A stretch of DNA of 64,000 bases, taken from Bicyclus anynana (Eukaryota; Arthropoda; Insecta; Lepidoptera; Nymphalidae). Of this stretch, positions 22,291 through 32,244 are shown in pieces. Position 1 is the first letter of the stretch, and each line of letters starts with the position of its first letter. A model generated the notes under the pieces. It did no database searches and was not told where the DNA came from. It worked only from the letters and a program-made list of their open reading frames with translations. The stretch is taken from assembly GCF_947172395.1 (NCBI RefSeq), contig NC_069100.1, positions 3,167,001-3,231,000 of the forward strand, given 5' to 3'. Position numbers and translations under genes: made by a program.

Positions 22291-22338
22291 ACCGACTTCA
22301 AAAAAAGGAGGAGGTTTGTCAATTCAACGATTTTATAG
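22290..22338 (+). repeat. Foldback-family F end fragment
   Basis: TTAACCGACTTCAAAAAAAGG followed by AGGAGG is the outer end of the family described at 43774-45356. Confidence 0.6.
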
Positions 22339-22365
22339 TATTACTCATAGATAATTATGTTACGT

Positions 22366-22618
22366 GCCGTGCATTTTAAGAAATTAAATATGTCGTCTCA
22401 AACGGACAACGGTGAAGGAGAACATCGTGAGGAAACCTGCATACCAGAGAATTTTCTTAATTCTCTGCGTGTATGAAGTCTGCCAATCCGCATTGGGCCA
22501 GCGTGGTGGACTATTGACCTAACCCCTCTCATTCTGAGAAGATACTCGAGCTCAGCAGTGAGACGAATATGGGTCTGTCGTGTCTGGAGAACACTGGGAG
22601 CTGTATGTAACTGCCAAC
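22366..22618 (+). repeat. SINE family B, 5' truncated
   Basis: Begins at GTGCATTTTAAGAAATTAAA and runs through GGAAACCTGCATACCAGAG, CCAATCCGCATTGGGCCAGC and CTCAGCAGTGAGACGAATAT. Family B has a tRNA-like head and a GATGAT-type tail; this copy lacks the head. Confidence 0.85.
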
Positions 22619-23058
22619 TATTAACAAATTACTAATTGTCGTCGTCCTGATATTAGATTTATAAATTTTCCGTTAACACTATCGGCCTTGTTTATAAACA
22701 TAGATTAGGAAATAAAATAAACTATAAACAATAGTGCAGAACACACAACTTGACATTGTAAACAATATTTAGGTATTATTTCTTTAAATAACTTTCGTTG
22801 TTTACTATGTGACGAAATAAAATTAAGACAATTAGTCCAACTTAGGCGAACAAGCTTCAGTTTCGACGCGCTATAATAGTGTCATATCTAATAAAATAAA
22901 ATCATTGGATACATATACTTACATATTTTTTTTTAATAAAGCGGTGGCAACTGCCTCGGCGGTCTAATCGCAACTGCGACGTTGATCAAGTAGTTAGATT
23001 GCTGTTTTGGACTGTCAAATATTAAGCTTATAATTCTTCAAAGAGTGTCTTCTTATTG
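22619..23058. other. AT-rich intergenic sequence
   Basis: I see no gene or classified repeat here. Confidence 0.4.
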
Positions 23059-23120
23059 AGATTTCTGTGGGCGCAGCCAAGCTTATGGTGTTTCACCATA
23101 AGCTGCATCTACAGAAATCT
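23059..23120 (+). other. 62-nt imperfect hairpin
   Basis: AGATTTCTGT...CTTATGGTG pairs with CACCATAAG...ACAGAAATCT; one arm has five extra bases. A small-RNA precursor or a tiny inverted-repeat relic are both possible. Confidence 0.4.
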
Positions 23121-23239
23121 AAGTAAGTATCTTAGATAGGAGGGATTGGCGGGAGGGATAGAAGATGCCTTATCACTCAGAATTTACATTAATATATTCG
23201 CATTGTAAACGTAACGGTAGGGAGATTGGAAGTTGCTAT

Positions 23240-23388
23240 GAGCAGTGCACAAGGTTTTTAACTAGGGTATGCACTTTGTGTACAAATTGTACCAAACAAT
23301 ATGGAAAATTCCTTCCCGAATTAAGGTTCGTAATGAGTCGTCAGTGAAGGCAGGGCATTATTGCATCTATGATGGAGTACACGTCACT
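23240..23388 (-). mobile_element. hAT-like MITE, decayed
   Basis: Reversed, it contains GACTCATTACGAACCTTAAT and AACTAGGGTATGCAC-type blocks of the family at 27708, with degraded ends (CAGTGACGTGTACTCCATC on the minus strand). Confidence 0.55.
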
Positions 23389-23392
23389 GGGT

Positions 23393-23780
23393 TATCATCA
23401 TCATCATCATTCATCATCAGCTGATAGACGTCCACTGCTGGACATAGACCTCTTGCATGGACCTCCAAGCACATCGGTCTCAAGCCGCCAGCATCCAGCG
23501 GTTTCCTGCAATCCGCTTGATATCCTCGGTCCACGTATTGGAGGGTCGACCAACACTGCGCTTTCGGATGCGAGGTCGCCATTCCAGCACCTTGGGACCC
23601 CAACGTCTATCGGCTCTTCGAACTATGTGGCCTGCCCATTGCCACTTCAGCTTCGCGATTCGCTGAGCTATGTCAGGACTTTGGTACGTCTGCGGATCTC
23701 CTCATTTCTGATTCGATCACCCAATGAATTTCCAAGCATAACACGCTCCATGGCCCGCTGACTGACTTTGAGCCCATAGT
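23393..23780 (-). mobile_element. RTE-type LINE, 3' end of ORF plus tail
   Basis: On the minus strand the segment encodes RAMERVMLGNSLGDRIRNEE, then RIAKLKWQWAGHIV, KVLEWRPRIRKRSVGRP and the end SMSSSGRLSAD-like, with a short ATGATG tail at 23393-23418. It matches the C terminus of lepidopteran RTE endonuclease-reverse transcriptases. It is 5' truncated, as target-primed insertion often produces, and is the best preserved RTE copy here. Confidence 0.8.
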
Positions 23781-23861
23781 TAGCGACCAGGTACGGGGAA
23801 TCAAACCGCTTACACTAATCGTTGACGTAGAATAGATTTCACACTACCGCAGTAAAGTAAT

Positions 23862-24330
23862 GCTAGCCATTGACGATCAAGTATATCCACGTTTCTGCAG
23901 CGCTGCCCGCGGCGAAAACGTTTCATGTATGCGTCAAGTCGAGCCGTCATGAACGCACGATCAGTTATAGCCGTAGGCATCGATATAAATCGTTAGATGG
24001 GCCCATCCATATTAAAAAACGCACAATGTTATGTCATTACTCAAAGACGTGCACGCACATCATAACTTAGTATGCAACAAGCGCATGCTGTGACTTAAAA
24101 AATATTTTACTATTTTTTCTTGTTTAATCCCATAATTATGCGTGATCATTTTGGAAGTGTAAAAACATAAGCCGCAACACGAATATAATGAGAAATTTGT
24201 TACTTTTCATTCGTAAGTATTTGCGAAACCAATGACAATTCCGCGATGCTTCAGGGCCCATCTAACGATCTAAGATTGATAGCCGTGGGTGCTGAAGAAA
24301 CGTGGGTATACTTGATCGTTAATGGCTAGC
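23862..24330. mobile_element. Long-inverted-repeat (foldback) element, 469 bp
   Basis: The left end GCTAGCCATTGACGATCAAG and onwards pairs with the right end CTTGATCGTTAATGGCTAGC, with homology extending inward through GGGCCCATCTAACGAT. The arms are about 35 bp near-perfect, then patchy. No transposase frame is present. Confidence 0.75.
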
Positions 24331-24379
24331 TTAATAAAATACTAGAATTAGTAGACGTAGTTCGGATTGTAAATATTCG

Positions 24380-24645
24380 ACTGCAAGACCAGAGGAGGGA
24401 CCGGGGGAGCGGCGGAGGGCGATGGGGAGACACGGAGGAACTTTTTCCAGTTCCACATTCATTCAATAGTCGGTCTCGGTCGCCAGTCGACGGCGTACCG
24501 CGCGCCTGTTAACATCTCGCGTTTTATGTTTGTCAATAAACAAAAATGCAGTGTTGTGTTATTAAATGATATAAAACACGTGTTATACGATGCATGTACA
24601 TGGATTGTATTAAATGTTTATGTTGTTTGGATTGTGTAAGGAAAG
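24380..24645 (+). promoter_or_regulatory. GC-rich block, candidate promoter and 5' UTR
   Basis: The block GAGGGACCGGGGGAGCGGCG and the region to CGGCGTACCGCGCGCC stand out from AT-rich surroundings and lie just before the candidate exon at 24646. There is no TATA box at a clear distance. The role is inferred. Confidence 0.35.
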
Positions 24646-24700
24646 ATGGATGCCGCGAACGCTGACTCGGACCATTCTATGACTTGGGAGGACTTTTTCG
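24646..24700 (+). CDS. Candidate first coding exon of an unknown gene
   Basis: AAGATGG is a good start context. The 18 codons give MDAANADSDHSMTWEDFF and one further base, then GTTTGTAG, a weak but usable donor. Codon use is more GC-rich than the flanks. Without splicing it stops two codons later. I found no second exon in the window, so the rest would lie beyond 64 kb or in an exon I do not recognise. I cannot name the product. Confidence 0.4.
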
Positions 24701-25038
24701 GTTTGTAGTTTTTTGTACTATTTAAGTTAGTTTTAAGCTAGGTTTTAAGTGTTTTAACATACCTACCCAAAATAACATTGGTTTCGTAGATATCACGATT
24801 TTGGAGATGTATTCGATTTATAATTGGTAATGGAAAAGTGTATGTTTGTATACAAGTTTGTTTGGTACTTAGACTTGATCTACATAAGAGGTAAGTACTG
24901 AAAGTTTTGGATTTATAAATATAGCAAATGATTTGGAATCGCGTGCACTTCATAGACACAAACATGCTATGCCTACCCTTTACAAACTTATAAAAAAATG
25001 TATACATCCTGCTTAAGTTTATACGATTAGTGCCTACC
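24701..25038. other. AT-rich sequence, possible intron start
   Basis: No gene motif or clear repeat is seen. Confidence 0.35.
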
Positions 25039-25183
25039 CAGTGGCGTGCATAAGGGCTTGACCTAGGGTAGGCATTATACGTAATTTTTTTACAAAATGG
25101 AAAGTTCCTCTTCATAATACAGGTTCGTACTGGGTCCTCAGGGTAGGCAGTACATTTTTGCATCTATGAAGTGCACGCCACTG
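25039..25183. mobile_element. hAT-like MITE with perfect 8-bp target duplication
   Basis: The ends are CAGTGGCGTGCA and TGCACGCCACTG, flanked by TGCCTACC on both sides (25031-25038 and 25184-25191). An 8-bp duplication and a CAGTG start are hAT hallmarks. A partial third end (TGCACGCCACTG) follows at 25208-25219. Confidence 0.85.
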
Positions 25184-25269
25184 TGCCTACCTTATTTGAA
25201 AACATTGTGCACGCCACTGCTATTTACTGAACATTTTTTTAAAATATAATAGCTTAGCTGTAGGTAAGT

Positions 25270-25416
25270 ATATTTTTTAAAATAAAGTTTCCCTCCAATT
25301 AGTCGGAAATAATGTACCTATTAGGAGTGGGTTAGACCCTAGTACTGAGGGGCGAGGATCGAACCTATAACCCGTCGGTGTTGAGTTCAACCCTTTTACC
25401 GTAGAGCTATTGAGGC
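25270..25416 (-). repeat. tRNA-derived SINE, family C
   Basis: Reversed: AATAGCTCTACGGTAAAAGG head, GGTTCGATCCTCGCCCCTCA B-box region, and TCCGACTAATTGGAGGGAAA at the 3' side. Confidence 0.75.
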
Positions 25417-25457
25417 TTCAAATGATCTCTTGGCTACTTCTGTGGGATATTTTGTAT

Positions 25458-25625
25458 TTTTAACCGACTTCCAAAAAGGAGGAGGTTTTACGTTCGGCTG
25501 TATGTATGATTTTTTTTGTATCATTATCTTTGATAACTTAGCTGCGATTTGTTATCTGATTTTAAGGATTTTTAGACATAAGTCTGGTATATTGACCTCA
25601 TATAATAAATAGGAGATCGATGGTC
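25458..25625 (+). repeat. Foldback-family F fragment
   Basis: Starts TAACCGACTTCCAAAAAGGA and follows the 43.78-kb element for a short distance (CGTTCGGCTGTATGTATG). Confidence 0.6.
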
Positions 25626-25635
25626 TGGTATATAA

Positions 25636-25995
25636 AAAAACCGGCTAAGTGTGAGTCGGACTTGCACACTAAGGATTGCGTACCATTATCTTCAAAAAAC
25701 GGAAAAAAAAGTCTGGTATTTGGGATTTAAATATTTACTTATTTTACTGTGTTTTTAGGGTTCCGTAGCCTAATGGCAAAAGCGGAACCTTTATAGATTC
25801 GTTATGTCTGTCTGTCCGTCCGTATGTCACAGCACAGCCACTTTTTTCCAAAACTTTAAGAGCTATACTGTTGAAACTTGGTGAGTATCTACTCACCAAG
25901 TTTCAACTGTATTTCGTAAACCGCCTTAAGATTTTCATACAAAAATATAAAAAAAAAAAATTATGGGGCTTATGGGGGACCCCCATAATTTATTT
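25636..25995 (+). repeat. Dispersed repeat with GGTTCCGTAGCC core
   Basis: Contains CCGGCTAAGTGTGAGTCGGA and AGGGTTCCGTAGCCTAATGG. Pieces of the same sequence are at 29325, 35275, 40065 and 49560. Inside it a 17-bp-arm perfect palindrome lies at 25871-25906 (TTGAAACTTGGTGAGTA outer arm). Confidence 0.65.
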
Positions 25996-26446
25996 TTATT
26001 ATAACTGAAACTCAAAATTTTTACATCAAACCCATGCGTGTGAGTCATTACACCGATTTTTGTCGTATTTTCATTTTTGTGATTATCTATTACAGTTATT
26101 TCTATTAAATTACCTTGAGTATGTCATTTGTCATCAAGTGGCAATGATCTTTTGTTTTAACTATCGTCTAACATGAATATTTTAATAAAATTACGTAAAT
26201 AAAAGTTTTTCGTTAAAATATCGTTACTACCTGCGAATACCACTACTAGACTAATGTTACTTTACGTTAAATGACGATTATTGTGTCATTTCGTTGAAAA
26301 CACAAAGTTAGATGATTGCAAAAACGAAATTACGATGAAAAGCGATAGTGACTGATTACTTGAATGGTACACCGAGTTACATAATAACCCTGCCGGTGAG
26401 ATAGTCAAGGACTAACTTGTAAAGATTATAAGGATATATATATATA
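25996..26446. other. AT-rich sequence without features
   Basis: No gene or classified repeat is seen. Confidence 0.4.
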
Positions 26447-26449
26447 CGG

Positions 26450-26755
26450 CATCAACCCATATTCGGCTCACTGCTGAGCTCGAGTCTCCTCTCAGAATGA
26501 GAGGGGTTAGGCCAGTAGTCCACCACGCTGGCCCAATGCGGATTGCCAGACTTCACACTCGCAGAGAGTTAAGATAATTCTCTGGTATGCAGGTTTCCTC
26601 ACGATGTTTTCCTTCACCGATTGAGACACATGATATTTAATTTCTTAAAATGCACACAACTGAAAAGTTGGAGGTGCATGCCCCGGACCGGATTCGAACC
26701 CACACCCTCCGGAATCGGAGGCAGAGGTCATATCCACTGGGCTATCACAGCTCTG
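26450..26755 (-). repeat. SINE family B, near full length
   Basis: On the minus strand: tRNA-like head ATAGCCCAGTGGATATGACC, B box GGGTTCGAATCCGGTCCGG, body, and end CCGAATATGGGTTGATG. It is followed by a (TA)n run at 26756-26774. Confidence 0.88.
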
Positions 26756-27180
26756 TATATATATATATATATATACCTAAGATAAAAAAACGTGGAATTC
26801 AAGACACTTTGTTTCTTTTTTTTCTTTAAGTCATATAAGCGGTAATTACTTTTTTTCCATCTGCTTGTCTTGGCTCATTAGTCATTACCTAACATAAATT
26901 GCGTTTATGAAAGTACATAGCTCTATTTGTCTATGACATAACATAATGTTTCAGACTGGGAGAGATTATAACAAGTTGTTTTAATTAGACATCTTGAGTG
27001 GATGGCGGTGGTATTTGGGTTGCCATGACAACCGGATGACGATCCATCCATCCGGTTGTAGTATTTGATAAAAAATAACTTTCACGTATCTATTTGTAGT
27101 ATGCACCTACTTATGTAAGTTCAAGTATAAAAAATATAAAAGAAGAACATTATTTTATGGTCTATTACATAATTTAAATG

Positions 27181-27490
27181 AGCCGAGATAGCCCAGAGGA
27201 TATGACGTCTGCCTCCAATTCCGGATATTTAATTTCTTAAAATGCACAAAACTTTTCAGTTTTGTGCATTTTAAGAAATTAAATATCACGTGTCTCAAAC
27301 GGTGATGGAAAAACATCGTGAGGAAACCTGCATACCAGAGAATTTTCTTAATTCTCTACGTATGTGAAGTCTGCCAATCCGCATTGGGCCAGCGTAGTGG
27401 ACTATTGGCCTAACCCCTCTCATTCTGAGAAGAGACTCGAGCTCAGCAGTGAGCCGAATATGGGTTGATAATGATGATGATGATTATTGG
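27181..27490 (+). repeat. SINE family B with internal inverted duplication
   Basis: The head GAGCCGAGATAGCCCAGAGG is present, but the B-box region is replaced by a reversed copy of the next segment, which gives 29-bp arms (27226-27287) around TTTC. The remaining body is normal and ends GATAATGATGATGATG. Confidence 0.85.
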
Positions 27491-27707
27491 ATTATTGGAG
27501 ATACCCACCATGCTGATTAGTTGCGGCTTGGTGGGTTTAGGGCTCTTTGACGATCACCGTCAGATGTTACTTAATTAAAATGACCAGGCCGAGGTTCGGG
27601 GGGTCTACCTACAACCAACTTCCCAACACTGCACTGCGCTAGAAAGAAAAAAGCTAGGACCTAGGATTCGAACCCGGGACCTCGAGATTCGAAGACATAT
27701 AGGCACA

Positions 27708-27862
27708 CAGTGGCGTGCACTTCATAGATGCGAAAACGCACTGCCTACCATAAGGACTCAATACAAACCTATGTTGGACCGCAGAATATATAGTTGGACA
27801 AAGCATTTTCCAATGTTTTCTTATAGTGTATACCCTAGTTAAAAACCTTATTCACGCCACTG
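27708..27862. mobile_element. hAT-like MITE with perfect 8-bp target duplication
   Basis: CAGTGGCGTGCACTTCATAG at the left and TTCACGCCACTG at the right, flanked by TAGGCACA on both sides (27700-27707, 27863-27870). It is the reference copy for the family; others are at 16434, 23240, 25039 and 36567. Confidence 0.9.
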
Positions 27863-28039
27863 TAGGCACACATCACTGGACAAACTAGTCAGTTATATAT
27901 TTGGGTAACTGCATCCAATTAGGAATAATGAAACAGTTCTAAGAAAACTGTGTTTTGTGTTGTATTCGAACTGAGGATTAATCACGATGTATGAGTTAAA
28001 CGTTGGCAGATTCGGGCAATGTACCTACCAAATAACGAT

Positions 28040-28097
28040 TCATTTATTTATTACTAGCGGACGCCCGCGACTTCGTCCGCTAGTAATAAATAAATGA
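28040..28097. repeat. Palindrome of Helitron 3' end, 24-bp perfect arms
   Basis: TCATTTATTTATTACTAGCG plus GACG pairs exactly with the reverse at 28074-28097, around a 10-base loop. The centre is the Helitron terminal hairpin, here with CTAG on both sides. Confidence 0.8.
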
Positions 28098-28265
28098 AAC
28101 TCGATGTAAACATTCAAACACTATTTCAACCCCCCCCTGATTTAAAAGTATCCTTTAACCTTCTTCGTATTATGGTCTAAAATCGTACCAAGTTTCATTT
28201 GAATTCATTCAGTAGTTTTAGCATGATGCCCGGTCAACAAAAATACGGACAGACAGAGAAAACAT
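28098..28265 (-). mobile_element. Helitron fragment
   Basis: Reversed it matches 4690-4850 (CTGTCTGTCCGTATTTTTGT, ACTACTGAATGAATTCAAAT). Confidence 0.6.
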
Positions 28266-28291
28266 AAAAAAATTTAGTTTAGGCTTCGGTA

Positions 28292-28480
28292 TCTATACTA
28301 ATATTATAAAGCTGAAGAGTTTGTTTGTTTGATTCAACGCGCTAATCTCAGGAACTACTGCTCCGATTTGAAAAATTATTTCAGTGTTAGGTAGCCCATT
28401 TATTGAGGAAGGCTATAGGCTATATATTATCCCCGTATTCCTACGGAACCACGCGGGTAAAACCGCGCGGCGTCAGCTAG
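28292..28480 (+). mobile_element. Short Helitron (189 bp)
   Basis: Complete from TCTATACTAATATTATAAAG to GCGCGGCGTCAGCTAG, same subfamily as 20635-20845 and 6835-7009. Confidence 0.85.
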
Positions 28481-28603
28481 TCGTTTATAAATGCCCTCCA
28501 ACTAAAATTTTCAAAATATCTTCAATGTAAAGAATTTGACATGTTACAGTATTATTGTATGTACATACTACATATAGATTATTAATTGTGCTTTTTAATA
28601 TAT

Positions 28604-28775
<172 letters not shown>

Positions 28776-28884
28776 CATAAACTAAATTAACTTCACCGTA
28801 AGGATTATAGTCCAGACTTCCGCAAACAGCGCTCTAAGCGGATCGACTTTTTTTAAGGATATTTTTTTTAAATATGACCAATAT

Positions 28885-29017
28885 TCCCATTCCCTTACAA
28901 CTAGTCGGGAAAGGCTGTATTATGAGTGGGTACGACAATAGACCAACGGGACGGAGATCGAACCACCATCTCTTAGTAATAAGTCCAACCGCTTTATCGT
29001 TCAGCTATTGAGGCTCT
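28885..29017 (-). repeat. tRNA-derived SINE, family C
   Basis: Reversed: AATAGCTGAACGATAAAGCG head, GGTTCGATCTCCGTCCCGTT, and a CCGACTAGTTGTAAGGGAAT 3' side. Confidence 0.72.
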
Positions 29018-29505
29018 TCATTTAAAGTTAATAATCTAATCTAATTTAAAATTAATAATAAATAATCAGTGTTTACAACTGACGATGAATATACGACTTT
29101 AAGTTAAATGCATTAGGTTTATTTCACTCTGAATTTATTATGAGAAGCAAGTGGCCCAGGCAATGAACTGATCGAACGCAACGCATCGCCATAAGGGGTA
29201 ATGTTTAGCGAACCCGTCCTTTCCTGACTTAGCCTCGGGAAAATCACGACACACGATAAATGCACGTGTTTTTATTAGCACGTTTTCGCAAAAAGCTCTT
29301 TATGTATGAGTACTTCTATTTTTTTAGGATTCCGTAGTAGTTCAAGGAACCCTAATAGTATACATTAAAATAGTCGACAAGGTCGTGAAATTCAATCTTG
29401 AAAAATATATATAGGTATGCCGTATATGTAATCCGAGGATGTTCTTTTATATTCGTTTATTCCCATAGTGTGGGGTATTTTTAGATAAGTCCAACTTATT
29501 TTTAA
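29018..29505. other. AT-rich sequence
   Basis: No gene is seen; a piece of the GTTCCGTAG repeat is near 29325-29350. Confidence 0.4.
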
Positions 29506-29715
29506 CCGAGTTAAAAAAGGAGGAGGTTCTCAAGTTGACCAATATGTTTTTTTTTTTACAATTCAAGGTATTAATATTGAAATGTAGTTCTTTCAGAAAC
29601 GGCTTAATTAATACGACACCTGCTTAGCACCGTCTTCAAACTGATCAGTAGGCAGAACATAATAATATTATGATATTATTTTTCGCTTTTTAGTTTAGTT
29701 TTATAAAGTTTGTAT
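29506..29715 (+). mobile_element. Foldback-family F, internally deleted
   Basis: The outer end TAACCGAGTTAAAAAAGGAG is joined to the inner arm CTTAGCACCGTCTTCAAACT, GATCAGTAGGCAGAACATAA and TTTTTCGCTTTTTAGTTTAG. Both parts match 53108-54204. Confidence 0.7.
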
Positions 29716-30790
29716 AAAAATCGATGACTGTACATTGTGCAGTCTCTTCAATACTAATTTCGTAAGTTAAAATTTTCCAATTTTTCTATCTCAATAAAAC
29801 TTGTAATTTGAAATACTAATACGCAATTTACAATCATGGCTACCTTTTTTGGTAGCTCTACAATCTCTCCGGCAGTCGCATAATTATGTTCGCTTGTTAT
29901 TGTAACAAAGAGCATAACTCAGTAAGTAGTTGAGTTTATCTTAAGAATGTGGTTAGATAATAAAAACTAACTAAAATACTTCCTTGTTTTAACTGTAGGT
30001 AACTTTAGTAGGTACTTATCAAACGGTTTTTTGTGATTTTTGCGATCTGACGCTAGAAAAATAAAACAGCATACGTTATTTTGCCTTATGTTGTATGTGA
30101 GTTGATGGTAGACTGGTCAAAATTTTGATTTGTATACGTATACTATAATGTCTCATCAAAAAAAAAAATAAACAGAAAAATTTACAAAAATTGAAAAAAA
30201 AAGTATATTTTTGGGTGGTTCATAACATATATTTAAATCTAAACTAATTCTCAAACCTACCTGATGCGCACACAAAATTTAATAAAAATCGGTCCAGCCA
30301 CACAGTACAGTAGGTATCTTAGTATTTGTGTGATTTTCTCAAATCTACTGATTTAAAAAAAAAAAAAAAAAATTAAAAATATTTTCAACTAAAGTTTTAT
30401 TAATTTACCCTTACTTAGCTCTTAACTCATGAGAATAAATAAATTAATTAACAGCACTTGACATTCACGAGGCATTTTAACAACAGAAATGACATAATCA
30501 ATGCATTGTATAAGGCATGGATCTTAGAGCTTATCATTTAGTAATAAAATCCCAATTAACGACAAGCGATTACACTCTTTATGCTTTTGAAGATAGTGAA
30601 TGGATTCCTTTGATATGGTTTATCGTTGTTCATACGAGGTGCCGTCGTATAAGGCATAGTTAATGCTATGCACTTCCGTGAACCTCTTTACATGGCAGGA
30701 TGATTATGTCGTTTTAATTCTATCGCTTGAATTGATCTTATGGTCGTTTATCATTCAACTAGCATATGTCCGCGACTTTGTCTGCGTGGA
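29716..30790. other. AT-rich sequence
   Basis: About 1.1 kb with poly-A runs and no recognised gene or transposon end. Confidence 0.4.
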
Positions 30791-30792
30791 CT

Positions 30793-30913
30793 TTAGATAG
30801 AAACCGAAAGGAGTGTGGATTTTTATCCTCCTCCTAACAAGTTATCCCGATCTAAGATTGCATCATCACTTACTATCAGGCGAGATTGTAGTCAAGGGCT
30901 AATTTATAAAGAA
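30793..30913 (+). repeat. SINE family A, 5' truncated, with Helitron in its tail
   Basis: The body from AAACCGAAAGGAGTGTGGAT reaches CAAGGGCTAATTTATAAAGAA, where a Helitron interrupts the A-rich tail; the tail resumes TAAAAGAAAAGAAAAAAG at 32227. Confidence 0.8.
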
Positions 30914-32226
30914 CTAGCGGACGCCCGCGACTTCGTCCGCGTAAATTTCGATGTCAACTTTACTACTGCCCCTACCCTACCCTACCCCTAACCTACCACT
31001 ACCCCAACCCTACCCTACCCAACCCCTACATCTACCCTACCCCTACCCTACCCTACCTTACCCCTACCTCCACCCTACCCCAAACCTACCCCTACCCTAC
31101 CCCTACCCTACCCCTACCTTACCTACACCCTACCCCCTTCCTACCCCTACCCCCATCCTACCCCTACCCTCCCCGTACCCTATCCCTTTCTTACCCCTAT
31201 CCCACCCGTACCCCTATCTCACGCCTATCCTACCCCTACCCTACCACTTCCCTATCCTACCCGTACCTCTACCCTACCACTACCCTACCTCTACCCCTAC
31301 CCTACCACTACCCTAAACCCGGCCCTAAACCTACCCTACCCCTACACTACCCCTACGCTTCCCTACCCGTACCCTACCCTACCCTGTAACTTCTCTATCT
31401 GACTCCTACCCTTAGCAAAATCGGTCCAGTCCTTCGAGAGTAATGGTATGACCAAGAGAAATAGAGACTTCTATGCTAATAATATAAAGAGGTAAAGTTC
31501 GTGTGGTTGTAGGAGGTAATCTCTGGATCTACTGGACCGATTTGGAAAATTGTTTTACCAATAGAAAGCTACGTTATTTGCGAGTGTCATAGGCTATGTT
31601 TGATCCCCATATTCACACGGAAACGGGAACTACGTAAATGAAAGCGCCGGGCGTCATATAGCGGAATTTCTGCGTCTTTTAGATATTTTGTATTATCTCC
31701 GAAACTATTTAAGTAATTAACATACTGTAAAGGGCAAATCTTATCTCCATAATATCCTTGTGATTATTAAATAATTTATTTTAATAAGGATTAAAGTTTA
31801 GTTGTATAAATAATGACGTAAACCTAAGTATATAAAATTAATAATTTTTAAAACACAAAAGGTACTATATCTGCTAATATATAAAAGATAGATATATGGT
31901 GTCGCGGACTTTTTAGTAGAACTTTTAAAGATACATAAAGTTTCCATACATTAATTTCAATTTTACACAATAGTTAAGGCAGCGCATGCGAATAAGTCTG
32001 TTTAAGAGGATTTTCGGTCCGACCTGTATGACAAAAACTGTGATAACTCGGCTAATATATATGATACCTATATAAAATATAGCCTATAGCACTCCCTGAT
32101 AATGTAGCATTCTACTGGTGAAAGAATTTTTAAAATCAGACCAGTAGTTCCGAAGATTACCCCATTTAAAAAATGTGACAAACTTACAAACTTACAAACT
32201 TTACCTCTTTATAATATTAGTATAGA
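30914..32226 (-). mobile_element. Non-autonomous Helitron carrying a TAGGG-rich tract
   Basis: Reversed it starts TCTATACTAATATTATAAAG and ends GCGGACGAAGTCGCGGGCGT then CCGCTAG. The same internal order as 2207-3430 is kept over 1.2-1.3 kb, including the block AAGGGCAAATCTTATCTCCA. No helicase gene is present. Target A|T lies in a SINE tail. Confidence 0.88.
30963..31395 (-). repeat. Imperfect (TAGGG)n tract inside Helitron
   Basis: On the plus strand it reads CCCTACCCCTAC-type repeats for about 430 bp. The open frame rich in Leu-Pro-Tyr is a product of the repeat. Confidence 0.85.
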
Positions 32227-32244
32227 TAAAAGAAAAGAAAAAAG

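Noticed and set aside
23369..23761. Plus-strand protein of 130 residues
   Set aside because: Antisense of the RTE reverse transcriptase C terminus.
30951..31316. Proline-tyrosine-leucine rich protein of 121 residues
   Set aside because: It is the translation of the CCCTA repeat in a Helitron and has no start or splice support.
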